Assembly: GCA_963514095.1 (NCBI GenBank)
Contig: OY741284.1
Location: 6,606,016 to 6,670,015, forward strand
Reading direction: 5' to 3'
Length of the DNA stretch: 64,000 nt
DNA from: Eutrigla gurnardus
Taxonomy: Eukaryota; Chordata; Actinopteri; Perciformes; Triglidae
Below the pieces are notes generated by a model. That model was not told the DNA's origin, did no database searches, and saw only the letters and a program-made list of their open reading frames with translations. The position numbers and the translations under genes were made by a program. This document shows positions 1 through 11,588 of the stretch, in pieces (positions within the stretch are counted from its first letter, which is position 1; every line of letters begins with the position of its first letter).

Positions 1-2
1 TG

Positions 3-689
3 TGGTTAAATATGGAGTCACCTGCAAACTCGGGTCGAATCCCTCAACTTGATGACGTATTCAACTTGACGTGCAATTATCGCCTTGATTCAAGTATTCC
101 CGTGCCTTATGGGTATCTGTTGCCAGTGAAGTCTGAAGACCGAAGCTTCAAATTGCCAGCAAAGGACAAGTTGGTGTGTTGGATTGTGAGCAACTGGAAG
201 TTGCAACATAGGAGAGTTCAGTTTTACAATAAACTGAAGGATCACATCAAGATTGATGCTTATGGAAACGCCTTTGGCCAACATATAAGTGACCAAGACT
301 ATTTAAAGATAGTTTCTAGTTGTAAATTCTACCTCTCCTTTGAAAACTCTGTCTACAAAGACTACATCACAGAGAAGTTATACAGCCCTATGATGGGAGG
401 AAGTGTACCAATAGTTCTGGGCCCTCCAAGACAAAATTACGAGGACCATATCCCAGCTGACTCCTTCATTCATGTGGATGACTTTTCCACTCCAAAGCAG
501 CTGGCTGAGAGGCTTCTCTACCTTGACCGAAATACTTCAGAGTACATGAGGTACTTTGACTGGAGAAGCAGATTTGAAGTCAAATTGTCTCACTTTGGAT
601 GGGAACATGCCTGCAAAACATGTAAATACTTACAAAACCACAGGGAGCACCAAGCTTTTCATGATCTCAACAAATGGTACTGGGGTTAA
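3..689 (+). CDS. fut9: FUT9-like alpha-1,3-fucosyltransferase, copy 1, 5' end outside window
   Basis: The C-terminal 228 residues of a GT10-family fucosyltransferase. The frame is open from the window edge (codon TGG at 3-5), and the first ATG in view (12-14) is internal, as the full copy at 13124 shows. GT10 signatures are visible: KDKLVCWIVSNW, the donor-site block FYLSFENS-YKDYITEKLY, then GSVPIVLGPPR-NYE, ending in a Cys-rich C terminus (HACKTCKY). By family knowledge these Golgi enzymes transfer fucose from GDP-fucose to N-acetyllactosamine, making Lewis-x-type glycans. It differs from copy 2 at five codons, all amino-acid changing: H/Q, I/T, L/S, V/I and D/G. A polyadenylation hexamer lies at 921-926. 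The member within the FUT4/FUT9 group is inferred. Confidence 0.85.
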   Translation, partial: WLNMESPANSGRIPQLDDVFNLTCNYRLDSSIPVPYGYLLPVKSEDRSFKLPAKDKLVCWIVSNWKLQHRRVQFYNKLKDHIKIDAYGNAFGQHISDQDYLKIVSSCKFYLSFENSVYKDYITEKLYSPMMGGSVPIVLGPPRQNYEDHIPADSFIHVDDFSTPKQLAERLLYLDRNTSEYMRYFDWRSRFEVKLSHFGWEHACKTCKYLQNHREHQAFHDLNKWYWG

Positions 690-920
690 GTTGTTGTGAT
701 CGCTCACATCAAAATTCTACACATTGTGTCTTTAATTATTTCTTTGCTGAAGTTGTTAGGGGCGGCTGTGGCTCAACGCCAAATTGCCCCCGATGCTGAG
801 CAATCGGGTGTGAATGTATGAGTTTGATCCTGACGTACATGTTTTCTGTAAGAAAAAAATCATGTAAAGACTTCCAATACAGCCAATAACATTTGCACCA
901 AATTATATGTAATTATATGT

Positions 921-926
921 AATAAA
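921..926 (+). promoter_or_regulatory. Candidate poly(A) signal of FUT9-like copy 1
   Basis: AATAAA about 230 bases after the stop codon; the same hexamer is at 14531-14536 after copy 2. The 690-920 stretch is 3' UTR-like with no other gene seen. Confidence 0.5.
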
Positions 927-944
927 CTGTCAAAATATGAAGTT

Positions 945-1350
945 GTATATATATATCCTATATGTCATCCTCAAGCTCGGGTCCTCTACCAGAGGCCTGG
1001 GAGTTTGAGGGTTCTGCGCAGTATCTTGGCTGTTCCTAGGACTGCACTCTTCTGGACTGATGTTGTTCCTGGGATCTGTTGGAGCCACTCTCCCAGTTTG
1101 GGGGTTACTGCCCCGAGTGCCCACGAGGACCACGCTAGCCTTGACCTTCCACATCTGTTCCAGCTGCTCTTTCAACCCTTGGTACTTCTCATTTTTCTCG
1201 TGTTCCTTCTTCCTGATGTTGGCGTCAGCTGGGATCGCCACATCTATCACCACCACTGTCTTCTGCTCTTTGTCCACCACCACTATGTCCGGTTGGTTAG
1301 CCAGGAGCTGTTTAGTCTGGAAGCTGAAGTCCCACAGAACCTTGGCCCTG
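945..1350 (-). pseudogene. 3' end of an R2/Rex6-type LINE (restriction-like endonuclease), copy 1
   Basis: Read on the minus strand, this encodes KVLWDF...ANQPDIVVVDKEQKTVVVIDVAIP. It fits the PD-X12-D endonuclease signature of site-specific-type non-LTR retrotransposons, followed by the KEHEKNEKYQGLKEQLEQMW helix. A frameshift follows near VGTRGSNPQ. In the alternate frame the protein ends LKLPGLW-stop near 990, followed by a short tail and (TA)n at about 945-958. It is 5'-truncated at 1350. The same fragment follows the second fucosyltransferase copy, so it predates the duplication. The clade is inferred from the endonuclease type. Confidence 0.7.
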
Positions 1351-1367
1351 TAGTTCTTATATAGATA

Positions 1368-2441
1368 CACTCAACAAAAATATAAACGCAACACTTTTGT
1401 TTTTGCTCCCATTTTTCATGAGATGGACTTAAAGATCTAAAATTCATTCCAGATACACAATATTACCATTTCTCTCAAACATTGTTCACAAATCTGTCTA
1501 AATGTGTGATAGTGAGCACTTCTGCTTTGCTGAGATAATCCATCCCACCTCACAGGTGTACCTTATACTGCCCACAATAAAAGGCCACTCTGAAATGTGC
1601 AGTTTTGTCTCACAGCAAAATGCCACAGATGCCACAAGCATTGAGGGAGTGTGCAATTGGCATGCTGACAGCAGGAATGTCAACCAGATCTGTTGCTCGT
1701 GCATTGAATGTTCATTTCTCCACCATAAGCCGTCTCCAAAGGCTTTTCAGAGAATATGGCAGTACATCCAACCGGCCTTACAACCGCAGACCACGTGTAA
1801 CCACACCAGCCCAGGACCTCCACATCCAGCAGGTTCACCTCCAAGATCGTCTGAGGCCAGCCACTCAGACAGCTGCTGAAACAATTGGTTTGCATAACCA
1901 AACAATTTCTGCACAAACTGTCAGAAACCGTCTCAGGGAAGCTCAACTGCATGCTCGTTGTCCACATCGGGGTCTTGACCTGACTCCAGCTCGTCGCCGT
2001 AACAGACTTGAGTGGGCAAATGCTCACATTCGATGGCGTCTGGCACGTTGGAGAGGTGTTCTCTTCACGGATGAATCTCGGTTTACATTGTTCAGGGCAG
2101 ATGGCAGACAGCGTGTGTGGCGTCGTGTGGGTGAGCGCTTTGCTGATGTCAATGTTGTGGATTGAGTGGCCCATGGTGGTGGTGGGGTTATGGTATGGGC
2201 AGGCATCTGTTATGGACGAAGAACACAGGTGCATTTTATTGATGGCATTTTGAATGCACAGAGATACCGTGATGAGATCCTGAGGCCCATTGTTGTGCCA
2301 TACATCCATGAACATCACCTCATGTTTCAGCAAGATAATGCACGGCCCCATGTTGCAAGGATCTGTACACAATTCTTGGAAGCTGAAAATGTCCCAGTTC
2401 TTGCATGGCCAGCATACTCACCGGACATGTCACCCATTGAT
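1368..2441 (+). mobile_element. Tc1/mariner-like transposon, 3'-truncated
   Basis: The left terminal sequence CACTCAACAAAAATATAAAC starts at 1368, directly after a TA dinucleotide, as expected for Tc1 insertion. The transposase frame starts at ATG 1620 (MPQMPQALREC), with a paired-type helix-turn-helix region (STRSVARALNVHFSTISRLQR) and DDE catalytic positions TDESRF (near 2070) and QQDNARPH (near 2335). An in-frame TGA interrupts it at 2163-2165. The protein breaks off just after SPDMSPI, where the third acidic residue and the rest of the catalytic core should follow. No right terminal repeat was found. Non-autonomous remnant. Confidence 0.85.
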
Positions 2442-3522
2442 GCCCAGGAAGCACCTGTTAATAAGCAAAGATAGTTTCAGTTTTAAATAGACTTGTGTAT
2501 TGCAGGCAGCATTTATCAAGGTGTTCATCTGTGCTTTTTTCCATATCAAACCCTAATAGACTTAATGTTAAAATAATTTTCCCGTAAACGAATAAATTCA
2601 CCCAAGGAGGAGATCGGAGACATAAGTAAAGTCGACGTCTGACTTTAATCTTGTACAAGAGGAGCAGTTACAATGCAACAACGTGTGAGGATGCTACAGA
2701 GGAAGTGCTCAAATCACTGTTGTGACTTGAGTCTTTTAAAGGCACAGGAGATAACGCGTCACTGACAGTTAACCTTCCAGTAGAACAAGACATCATGACT
2801 ACCAGGCCTCTGATAACATTTAGGTCAGCCATGGGGATACTAAAGTAATAAACAGTTCAACACATAAAGCTGTAACCTGAACAAAGAAAACTTTAAGACA
2901 TGAGGTTATACAAAATTCTTAGAACATTGGTAAACAGTATTCCTGCCCAATAATTGAAAAAGTCACAAGCAAAGACAGATCGCTCTTATTTACATAGATG
3001 TCAGCTAGCCAGCATTATCTATTAGCCGAAGAAGTCCGGACGGAGAAGCAATGTTCTGAACTAGCTCTGGTTACTGTACGACCAACAAAGTCAAACGCAA
3101 GCCCGGAGTTTTAATAGAACGGGCTTAATGACAACTTCCCAATAAACACCGAGGCTGATGCTAACGCTGAAGCTAACGTCGCCAGTAGTGTAAACAAACA
3201 GACTTGACACAGCACTCCCACAACGGGCATAATGCCCGACTACCCCCCCCAACACCCAGAAAAAAACACTGAACAAGCCACTAACTAACTAACAAAAACT
3301 AAACACTAAATAGATCACATACAAATAACGAGAAAATATAGAAATCACAGTCACTCAGAGAGAGCATGCAACAATACCACTGCATGAAAAGTCGGAATTT
3401 CGTCCCTGTAAACGCCCGGAAATGTCCCTAATTTTCGAGAGTTAACGACAGTATACAGGCTGCGAACGCCGCGTTCGTCTGTGCCGAAAATTGTCGAAAA
3501 CGAACCACAGCGAAGGCTCTAA
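2442..3522. other. Unassigned stretch between Tc1 and LINE remnants
   Basis: No credible gene. It contains a C8 run (about 3244-3251), a short hairpin around the palindrome-like CGGGCATAATGCCCG (about 3226-3240), and promoter-like T/A-rich blocks. Composition suggests a decayed LTR or repeat tail, but no matching pair of ends was found. Confidence 0.3.
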
Positions 3523-5126
3523 TTAGCATATGAATAGCAGCGAAACCGCGCCTGGCCAGAGATGGCTTGAATTAGAGTCCTTAAGAGAGATATTAAAAAC
3601 GGTTTCCCCATCTGCTCCAAGATTCCTGAAGAGAGTCCTTCTCTGACTGGAGTATATTTTGCACTGGAGTAGTACATGTTTCACTGTCTCACTATCTCCA
3701 CACTCACATTTGCCATCAGGATGCTTACCAATCAGAGCCAACCCACTCCTCAGCCCACAGTGTCCAAGTCTCAATCTCGAGATTACTACAGAGTCTTTCC
3801 TACTGCACCTGTAAATGCACTTGTCTTTATTTACAGTTTCCTGCACTGAAAAATATGCCCTTCCTTTCCTTTCCTTCTCCCAAGACTTTTGCCACTTTTC
3901 TTTTAGATACCTGTTTATTATTTCACTATACTCTGGTGCCCCATATTGCAACTGAATTTGCACAATTTCCTCCATCACCGCCTGCTTTGCCATCTCATCC
4001 GCCTCCTCATTCCCTTTCACACCCATATGTGCCGGAACCCAAAGAAACCCCACCTCATACCCTGCCTTGTGGATTCTAAACAAAGATTGTAAAATTTCTA
4101 CAACTAAATCAGGTCTGGACTTGGATTTAGCTTCTTTTATTGTAGTTAATGTTGCTGCTGAATCACTGCATATGATTGCATTTTCCTGTTTATTGTCCTC
4201 AACCCATCTTACTGCCAACAGAACTGCCACCATTTCTGCTGTGAAGACTGACATATGATTTGATATTCTGTATCTTTTTTATACCCGATTTCAGGTATGC
4301 TGATACCAACTGCCACTTTCCCACTCTCATGATCTTTTGACCCATTTGTATAAATTTGTAGGTGGTTTCCCCATTTTAGTTGCTGCCAGACTTTTACCTC
4401 CTTTACTACAACCTCTGACGTCCTTGATTTGCTTTTATTCAAAAGCTTTAGGTCAACAATGGGATCTGGAACCAACCATGAGGCCACAGCTGGACGACAC
4501 ACTGGAGGACACACACTTATATCCACAATTCCAATTTCCTGTGCCACAGATTTTAATTTTTCTGCAAGATTTGTTTTAGTCCTTTTTGATGTTCCCATAA
4601 ACTCCCAATGTTCACTCAGAAGGTTCTTTGTTGGTAACATTTCTTTTTGTCCTTTGAGCTTCATTAAATATCTCAAACCAAGTTTATGTCTCCTGATTTC
4701 TAACGGCATCTCCCCCATTTCTATCAGTAATGCTGGTATTGGAGTTGTTCTGAATGCTCCACAGCACACTCTTAGGGCTTTTGCTTGGACGATGTCTAGT
4801 TTCCTGATCACTGACGGAGCTGCTGATCCATAAACCATACTTCCATAGTCAATAGCTGATCTTATCATTGCTCTGTAGATCATCATCATTGATTCTCTAT
4901 CAGCCCCCCAGTCTGACCCAGCCACACACCTAAGGACATTAATTATTTTCCCACACTTCAATGAAACCATTTCAACTTGTTTTTTCCCTGTCATCCTTTC
5001 GTCCAGCCATATTCCTAAAAACTTAAAATACTTGACTTTTTCAAGATTCCAACACGGGTCCGACAAACCTACCGGAAGTCTTTGATCTTCTTCTTCTGTG
5101 ATGTTTTTTTGGCAGTTTACAAGCAA
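3523..5126 (-). pseudogene. Nimb/I-clade-like LINE fragment 1 (RT C-terminus + RNase H)
   Basis: Two minus-strand frames belong to one decayed polyprotein. The upstream frame (4209-5126) has the RT thumb region (FLGIWLDERM, AMIRSAIDYGSMVYGSA, QAKALRVCCGAF) and the start of RNase H (YTNGSK). The downstream frame (3523-4254) continues RNase H (TAEMVAVLLAVRW, CSDSAATL, PAHMGVKGNEEADEMAK) and ends in a Cys/His cluster (CECGDSETVKHVLLQC). A one-base frameshift separates them near 4254-4262. The first RNase H aspartate appears as Asn (TNGSK instead of TDGSK), so the enzyme is doubly disabled. It is 5'-truncated, with no endonuclease or RT palm. RNase H downstream of RT points to the I superfamily; Nimb is a guess. 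Confidence 0.7.
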
Positions 5127-5289
5127 GGTGTATTACCGCCATCTACTGGACAGACGTGAAATTCGATGGATATTTTCCAAAGAAGAATGACTCAAATCAA
5201 ATAAAACATAAACAAATATATAGAAAACCAAATAAACAAACAAACAAATCAAAACAAAACAAAGAATACTAAATCCTGTTTGCTAACTG

Positions 5290-6380
5290 TGAGTCTTTGA
5301 TAAAGGTTATTATGGAACTCGTGATATTTCCTGATCTAGGCTCATCCAACAACGTTTCCAGGGAAAAAACTCACTCACTGCCCTTTTCAGTTTTTCTCTT
5401 TGTCTAGAGAATCTTTCACAATTCAGCAAAACATGCTCCACATCTTCTCTCACTCCACAAAACTTGCATGTTCCAGATGTTTGTTCATGATTCATAAATA
5501 CTGTTAAAACCAGTATGACCTATTCTCATTCGAGAGAACCAGACCTCCTCCTGTCTATTTATATAACTTGTTTTACTTCTTGACATATTTGGCTGTATTT
5601 TGTAAAGATGCCTGCCCCTTTTCTCCTTATCCCACTCAGTCTGCCACATTTTATTAACTTTCTGTTTGATGATAACCTTGATCTCTGATTAACTGATTAT
5701 CCTCTTTTGCCAGCTTGTCTGCTTCCTTATTCCTCTCAACACCTTTATGCGCAGGGACCCACACGAATATCTCGCTCTCTACAGATTAGTTACTGCCTCC
5801 GCATCATTGTCTTCAATTACAGGTAAGAAAACTCCCTTCTAATGCCTCAATCTCTGTCTATAATGTAATGTCTAGTCCATACTGTATATATTCTGGAAAT
5901 TGTCTATTATGTACACTATACATTCTACTCTATTTAACTCTCTTTATATAGTCTTAGTGTTAATCTTTTTTTTATATTGTACTTTTCTTGTTAGTGCATG
6001 TTTATTATATATAAAGGACTATCTTATCCCATCTTCTTAATCATATTCCAAACATCACCCACTTTTACTTCTGCAACTATCGTACTACAAGTCACGCCAA
6101 TATTTCCTTTAAGCTTCTCTTACGACTCTTTTAACCTTTGACTAAGATTTTTTATATTCCATTAAATTGATATTTGATTTAACCTTTCTGAAAGCTTTAT
6201 TTCTGGATTTAACTGCTTCCTTACAATCATCTGACCACCAAGGTAGCCTACCATTCTCCTTTTCCTCATGCCAGACGATTTACCAAGAACCTCCTCTGCT
6301 GACTCACACAATACGTTTGTGATTATTGAATTTAACTCATCAACATCATAACTCATATCTGACCTTATTTCCATCAGCTT
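5290..6380 (-). pseudogene. Nimb/I-clade-like LINE fragment 2, RT deleted
   Basis: A second, separate remnant of a related element. At 6162-6374 the minus strand gives a post-endonuclease linker (CESAEEVLGKSSGMRKRRMVG). At 5310-5495 it gives the 3' Cys cluster (CKFCGVREDVEHVLLNC), and the preceding GHTGFNS block is in another frame. The RT that should lie between is missing. Several frameshifts make it non-functional. Its arrangement directly upstream of fragment 1 on the same strand suggests successive insertions of one family. Confidence 0.55.
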
Positions 6381-6928
6381 ACGGTTTGCCTACATGTTAT
6401 ATAGTCCCGAGTTTGCCTCTCATTTTCCATATTGGAAACCAGTTTTCCTCTAAACACAGACCTGTCAGATCTAGTAGTGTTCTTATGATGGGGCAGTCAA
6501 ATTATACCACTATTAACTTAGGCATTCACACAGTTCGGTCGGAGTTTTTGCGACTGGAGCAGTTGTTCGTCACACGATGTTATTGATGAGAATTATTAAT
6601 AACTGACCATTGGTCACTCAATATTTGTGATGTGACATATTGAGTTGTCTGGGGAGGGGTCATATTAATTCTGCCATGTTGATTGCATTGTCTTCAAATA
6701 AATAACGTACAGTCCCTAAATATATGTAATGTATGAACATAATGTATGTATAAAACACTATACGGAAAAGTAGTTTATCTGCTGTTGAGGTAGCAGTATC
6801 ATAATCTGGTGCACATAAGTAATGTTTGACAGGTTTTATTGTATGATATAAAACGTGTGTGTGCTTCTGACAGGTTTTTTATTTTATGGCATGACGATAA
6901 CCCACACCATCCCCATAACCATATTCCA
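6381..6928. other. AT-rich stretch, possible 3' flank of the gypsy element
   Basis: No gene recognised. The 3' LTR of the adjacent gypsy element should lie here, but no sequence with TGTTACG...CGTAACA ends is present, so it was lost or replaced. A short direct repeat TGACAGGTTTT occurs at about 6828 and 6870. Confidence 0.35.
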
Positions 6929-7675
6929 TTATTGTTCCCCTTTCAAAAAATAACCACCTGCAACAGGCCAAACACGAGAAAGGGCATCAGCAAAAACATT
7001 ATCAGCGCCTTTCTTATGGCGGATTACTAAATTATAATTTTGCATAACCAGAGACCACCGCATTAAACGGCGGTTGTGGTTTTACATTTGATGCAGGAAA
7101 ACCAGTGGGTTGTGGTCTGTGTATACAACCACAGGCTCCACACTAGACCCCACATATACCTCAAAGAACTGTAGTGCAAGCAGTAAGGCCAACGTCTCCT
7201 GCTCTATTGTAGAGTAGCGTGTCTGGCTGCTGTTGAACTTCTTTGAGAAGTACCCTACAGGATGGACCAAACCGTCGGAACCCATCTGGGTTAGAACTGC
7301 ACCTGCCCCAATACAACTAGCATCAACTTCAATAGAAAAGGGTGCATCAAAATTAGGAGCGCTAAGGACTGGGGCATTGCACAAAAGGGCTTTACAGCTT
7401 TCAAAAGCTGTCTGAAACCTATCTGACCACACAAACGACACTAAGGGACTGATCAGGTCAGTCAGAGGGGCTGCAACCGAGGAGAAGTTCCTACAGAACC
7501 CTCTGTAGTAACCGGTCATCCCGAGAAATCGGCGCAGCTCCCGCCGTGTGGTTGGTACTGGGAAAGATGTGATGGCTTCCACCTTGGCCTCAAGGGGACG
7601 CACTTTTCCACCGCCAACCTGTTTTCCCAAGTAGGTCACTGTTGCTTTCCCAAACTCACATTTGGCCAAGTTCAA
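6929..7675 (-). pseudogene. Gmr1-like pol: RT thumb and RNase H
   Basis: The frame continues the RT from the preceding block after a one-base shift: LNLAKCEFGKATVTYLG, then the RRFLGMTGYYRGF connection and Ty3-type RNase H with acidic residues in FSIEVDAS, STIEQETLALL and VYTDHNPL. An in-frame TAA at 7079-7081 interrupts it. Beyond the stop the same frame still reads NHNRRLMRW...HKKGADNVFADALSR and ends at 6929-6931. The GADN-ADALSR block is the normal end of gypsy RNase H, here also the end of pol because integrase lies upstream. Confidence 0.85.
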
Positions 7676-7677
7676 GG

Positions 7678-9902
7678 TCAGTGAAGCGCTGCTAACCGCT
7701 GGAACACTGTTCTCAGTGAGCCCATGTGATCAGACCACTCTCTTGAGTGTACCACCACATCGTCAAGGTACGCTGTACAGTTGGGCACATCTCCCAGCAC
7801 TATAGTTACTAGCCGTTGGAATGTTGCCGGAGCATTTCGCATTCCAAACGCCATAACTGAATATTGGAGGAAGGTATCAGGTGTAGCAAAGGCAGATATT
7901 TCTGAGGTACTAGGTGAAAGTGGCACCTGCCAATAACCTTTTAAAAGATCCAGCTTGGTAACATAGGAGGCGGACCCAATGGTATCTATGCAGTCATCAA
8001 TACGCGGCATGGGAAAAGAGTCAGGAACCGTGACCGCATTTACCTTGCGATAATCCGTGCAGAAACGGGGCGTGCTATCAGGCTTTGGAACCAACAGACA
8101 TGGGGAGCTCCATGGACTTGAACTGTGGTGTGCCAAGTGATGCTCCAACAAATATGCAACCTCCTGCTTCATCAGTGATCTCTTCACTGTGTTCACTTGA
8201 TAGGGATGCTGCTTTATCGGCTTTGCATCACCTACATCTATGTCATGTTGCAAAACAGTAGTGCGAGTTGGAACATCTCCAAATAGACAAGGAAAATTAT
8301 GAATGAGCCCCACCATGTCAGCTTCCTGCTCTTTAGTCAAGTGTGGCATTAAGGAAGGAAGGTTCAACAACATCTCAGAGTTGGATAACCGAGGAGTTTG
8401 TTGTTGGACCTTGCGACCGTTCAGCCCATCCTCATCACTCACTGTGAGCATAGAAGGACTAGAACTCACAGCTGCTGGCACCGCAACTCCCACAGCGGCC
8501 ACAGGGGGAGCACTGTGTATCTCAGCCTGCATGTCGCCTCTAGGATGGTACCGTTTTAACATGTTTATGTGACACACTCGTGTTTTCCTTCGCCTATCAG
8601 GGGTCCTGACAACATAGTCAGTATCACTTAACCTCCTCACAATAGAATAAGGACCAGAAAACCAAGCACACATAGAAGAGCCAGGGATGGGGAGTAAAAC
8701 TAAAACCATATCATCTGACTGGAAAGAACATTGAAGTGCCTTTCTATCAAACTGACGTTTCATAGAGATCTGTGCAGCAGAGAGACTCTCCTTAGCGACA
8801 CTGCAAGCCTCATGCAGCCGCTCTTTAAACCTGCTCACATAGGACAACACGTTTCGTTTGGCACGTGGAGACTCTTCCATAAGCTGCTCCTTTAACACCC
8901 TCAACGGGCCTCTTACTGCATGGCCAAACACCAGTTCAGCTGGGCTAAAACCCAGTGACTCTTGAACTGTTTCTCGGACTGCGAATAGAGCTAGGGGAAC
9001 ACCTTCATCCCAGTCTCTACCGCTCTCCAGACAGTACTTGCGCAAAACAGATTTGAAGGTCTGATGCCACCTTTCAAGGGCGCCCTGCGACTCAGGGTGA
9101 TAAGCACTTGAGATTCTGTGCGAGATGGACAATGATTTTAACACCTGTTCGAATATACCTGAAAGGAAGTTAGTACCTTGATCGGTTTGTACTATCTTAG
9201 GCAGTCCAAACGTAGAGAAAAACTTGATCAGGGCTTTTACTACAGACTGAGATGTTATCTTCCTAAGAGGAATAGCCTCAGGGTACCGTGTAGCTACACA
9301 CATAATCGTCAACAGGAACTGGTTACCAGACTTTGTTTTTGGCAGGGGACCAACACAATCTACCAGCATGTGCTCAAACGGCTCCCCCATAGCTGGAATC
9401 AGGTGAAGTGGGGCAGGTTTAATAACCTGGTTAGGCTTCCCTGTAACTTGGCACACATGACAGGTGCGACAAAACCTTTAAAGAAGTGCTTTCAAACTCG
9501 GTCATAGGTTTTTGTGATCCCTAAATGTCCAGACCAGGGATGATCATGAGCTAGAGACAAAACAGACTGTCGATATGAGGTAGGCACGACAACCTGAACC
9601 ACATAACTCCACTCATTCTCGAAATCCCCCCGAGATTTCCACCTGCGCATCAGGACATCATTATCCACAAAATATGACACTTCCTTGTTTCTAACCATCT
9701 CTGGAGCAAGAGCAGAGGCAAAACATCGGGCTAGACTAGCATCTTCCTTCTGAGCCATGATAAGATTATTATGAGACATAGGCAACTTAGATGTTGTCTC
9801 AGAGGTAAGCTTATCCCGCTGGAGCGTTACTGGGTCACTCGTTTCATCAGTAGGCTGATTGGAGACAAGTGGGAAAGCAGGTGTATCAGACAACTCCGTC
9901 AT
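7678..9902 (-). pseudogene. Gmr1-like pol: integrase followed by reverse transcriptase
   Basis: 9902-9492 holds the pre-integrase region and the HH half of the zinc-binding domain (LAHDHPWSGHLG). After a stop, a small deletion and a frameshift, the CC half (CRTCHVCQV) starts the 9456-7678 frame. The integrase core carries D in MLVDCVGP, D in QTDQGTNF and E in PESQGALERWHQ, followed by a GPY/F-like region (WFSGPYSIVRRLSDTDYVVRTPDRR, HINMLKRYH). The same frame then runs into an acidic spacer and RT: LVPKPDSTPRFCTDYRKVN, LDLLKGYWQVPL, AFGMRNAPATFQRL, and the catalytic YLDD. No RNase H separates integrase from RT. Confidence 0.9.
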
Positions 9903-9999
9903 AACTGGAGTCTAGTTTGTCACTTACCTTGTCCGGAACCATTGACGTTGGAGCTATCAATGTCTGGACCAAACCAACCTCTTTTGGTTGATTAGTTGG

Positions 10000-11471
10000 C
10001 TGTGACTGCTTGCGTTTTAACAAAAAACAGTCATTCTTAATGTGCCCCATCTTATGACAATAGTAACACTCCCGTTCCTCATTGTAGCGTGGAGCTAACG
10101 GGCGGGGCTGACTAGCCTGCGCAAAGGAAAGAACAAGTCGACTATCATTTCAGGGAGTACCAAACGTTTGCATATGAGTTAACACAAACTCGTCAGCGAG
10201 CACCGCAGCCTGTGCCAACGTCGCAACTTTTTGCTCATTGAGATACGTTACCAAGCGGTCAGACAGGCTATTTTTTAACTCTTCGAGTAACATCAACTCA
10301 GACAGAGAATTAAAATCCAACACGTTACTTGCTTTGCACCAACGCTTAAACAAAGTCTCCTTCTCACTGGCGAACTCCACAAAAGTTTTGCCTGACAACT
10401 TTTTGTGAGCTCTAAACTTCTGTCTATAAGCCTCTGGCACTAGCTCGTAGGCTCGAAGCACAGCCGTCCTTGATAGCCTCATAAGACAAGCTGTCTTCTA
10501 GAGAGAGAGAGGATAAAACATCCTGGGCTTTCCCAGTCAACTTACATTGGAGCAATATAGCCCAGACCTCTGAAGGCCAGTCCAAAGAGGTAGCAACTCG
10601 CTCAAAAGCGCTAAAATAAGAGTCTACCTCAGCCTCACGAAACTGCGGTACTAGAGCTACATTCCTGCTCACCTCAAAACCTCTCATAGGCATGGGAGAA
10701 GGTTGAGTAGGACTCACAGCTTTAGCAGCAGCCTCTAGTTCTAGTTGCTTTATTTTAACCTCATTCGCCATCCGGCGGTTGGTTGGAGATCTCAGCCTCC
10801 ATTTCCAGCTCCATCTCCGAACAGCCAGCCGATGACTGTATTCAGCATCTCTCTCCTTCGCCTCTGCCTCGAACTGCAACCGTGCTAGACGTACCCTAAG
10901 GCGGACATCCTCACTACTTCTACCAGGGGAGAGTGGAGTAAATTTGGGCACTGTACGAGGAGTCTTAAACTCTATCTCGGAGGTCCTAACCATAACTGAC
11001 TCACCCCCTACAACCTCTTCAACCTCATCTTGGTCTTTCCCTTGGTAATAATGACATTTACATTTAGGTCATTTTGCAGACGCTTTTGTCCAAAGCGACT
11101 TACAATAAGTACATTTGTCAAAAGAAGGAAACAAGGAAACTACAACGAATCATTGCCGATAAAGTAAGAGCTAAAAGAAGAACAAGTGTTAGGTCCTCAT
11201 CTGAGTAAACTAGTAGTTCAAGAGCAACAGTGCTACGATCAGAATAATGAGGGGAAGGGGGAGAAACAACAGATTCACCGTCACCCGTTATGAGCACATT
11301 CTTGTCCACCAACATACGCACCACAGCTTCTTTCAACTCAGCCTTTGCCATGCTTTTGGAAAAGCTCACACCAAAATGTGCCGCAATAGCAATCAGATCA
11401 TCTTTCCTATAATGGTCAAGACGCTCAACCGAAGGATCACCAAGAAACTCCTCAATAGCAAAAACAGCCAT
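10000..11471 (-). pseudogene. Gmr1-like gag
   Basis: Start chosen at ATG 11471 (MAVFAIEEFLGDPSVERLD), an N-terminal block typical of fish gypsy gag. 10993-10424 holds a coiled, charged matrix/capsid part (RLRVRLARLQFEAEAKERDAE) and 10482-10150 a SCAN-like capsid C-terminal part (VPEAYRQKFR...LMLLEELKNSLSDRLVTYLNE). A CCHC knuckle (CYYCHKMGHIKNDC) lies near 10025-10070. Frames are broken near 10480 and 10150. At about 11045-11110 it is interrupted by a short dispersed fish repeat. Confidence 0.75.
11045..11130 (+). repeat. Short dispersed repeat inside gag
   Basis: A block reading CATTTACATTTAGGTCATTT, then a segment ending CCAAAGCGACTTACA. I recognise this as a very common interspersed sequence in teleost genomes, but cannot name its family. 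It separates the N-terminal gag frame from the rest. Confidence 0.5.
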
Positions 11472-11588
11472 ATTTACTGAGGTAAAGAAACGACACAACC
11501 AACCTAACTAAATTAACACAACTAGCAGCCTATTTGACGTGCACCCTGCACACCAACACTCATATGTCTGTTGCTTAAATGGATTATT

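Noticed and set aside
1005..1364. Open frames opposite the LINE remnant (also 14615-14995)
   Set aside because: Antisense to the endonuclease-type LINE protein; no domain, and explained by the minus-strand coding bias.
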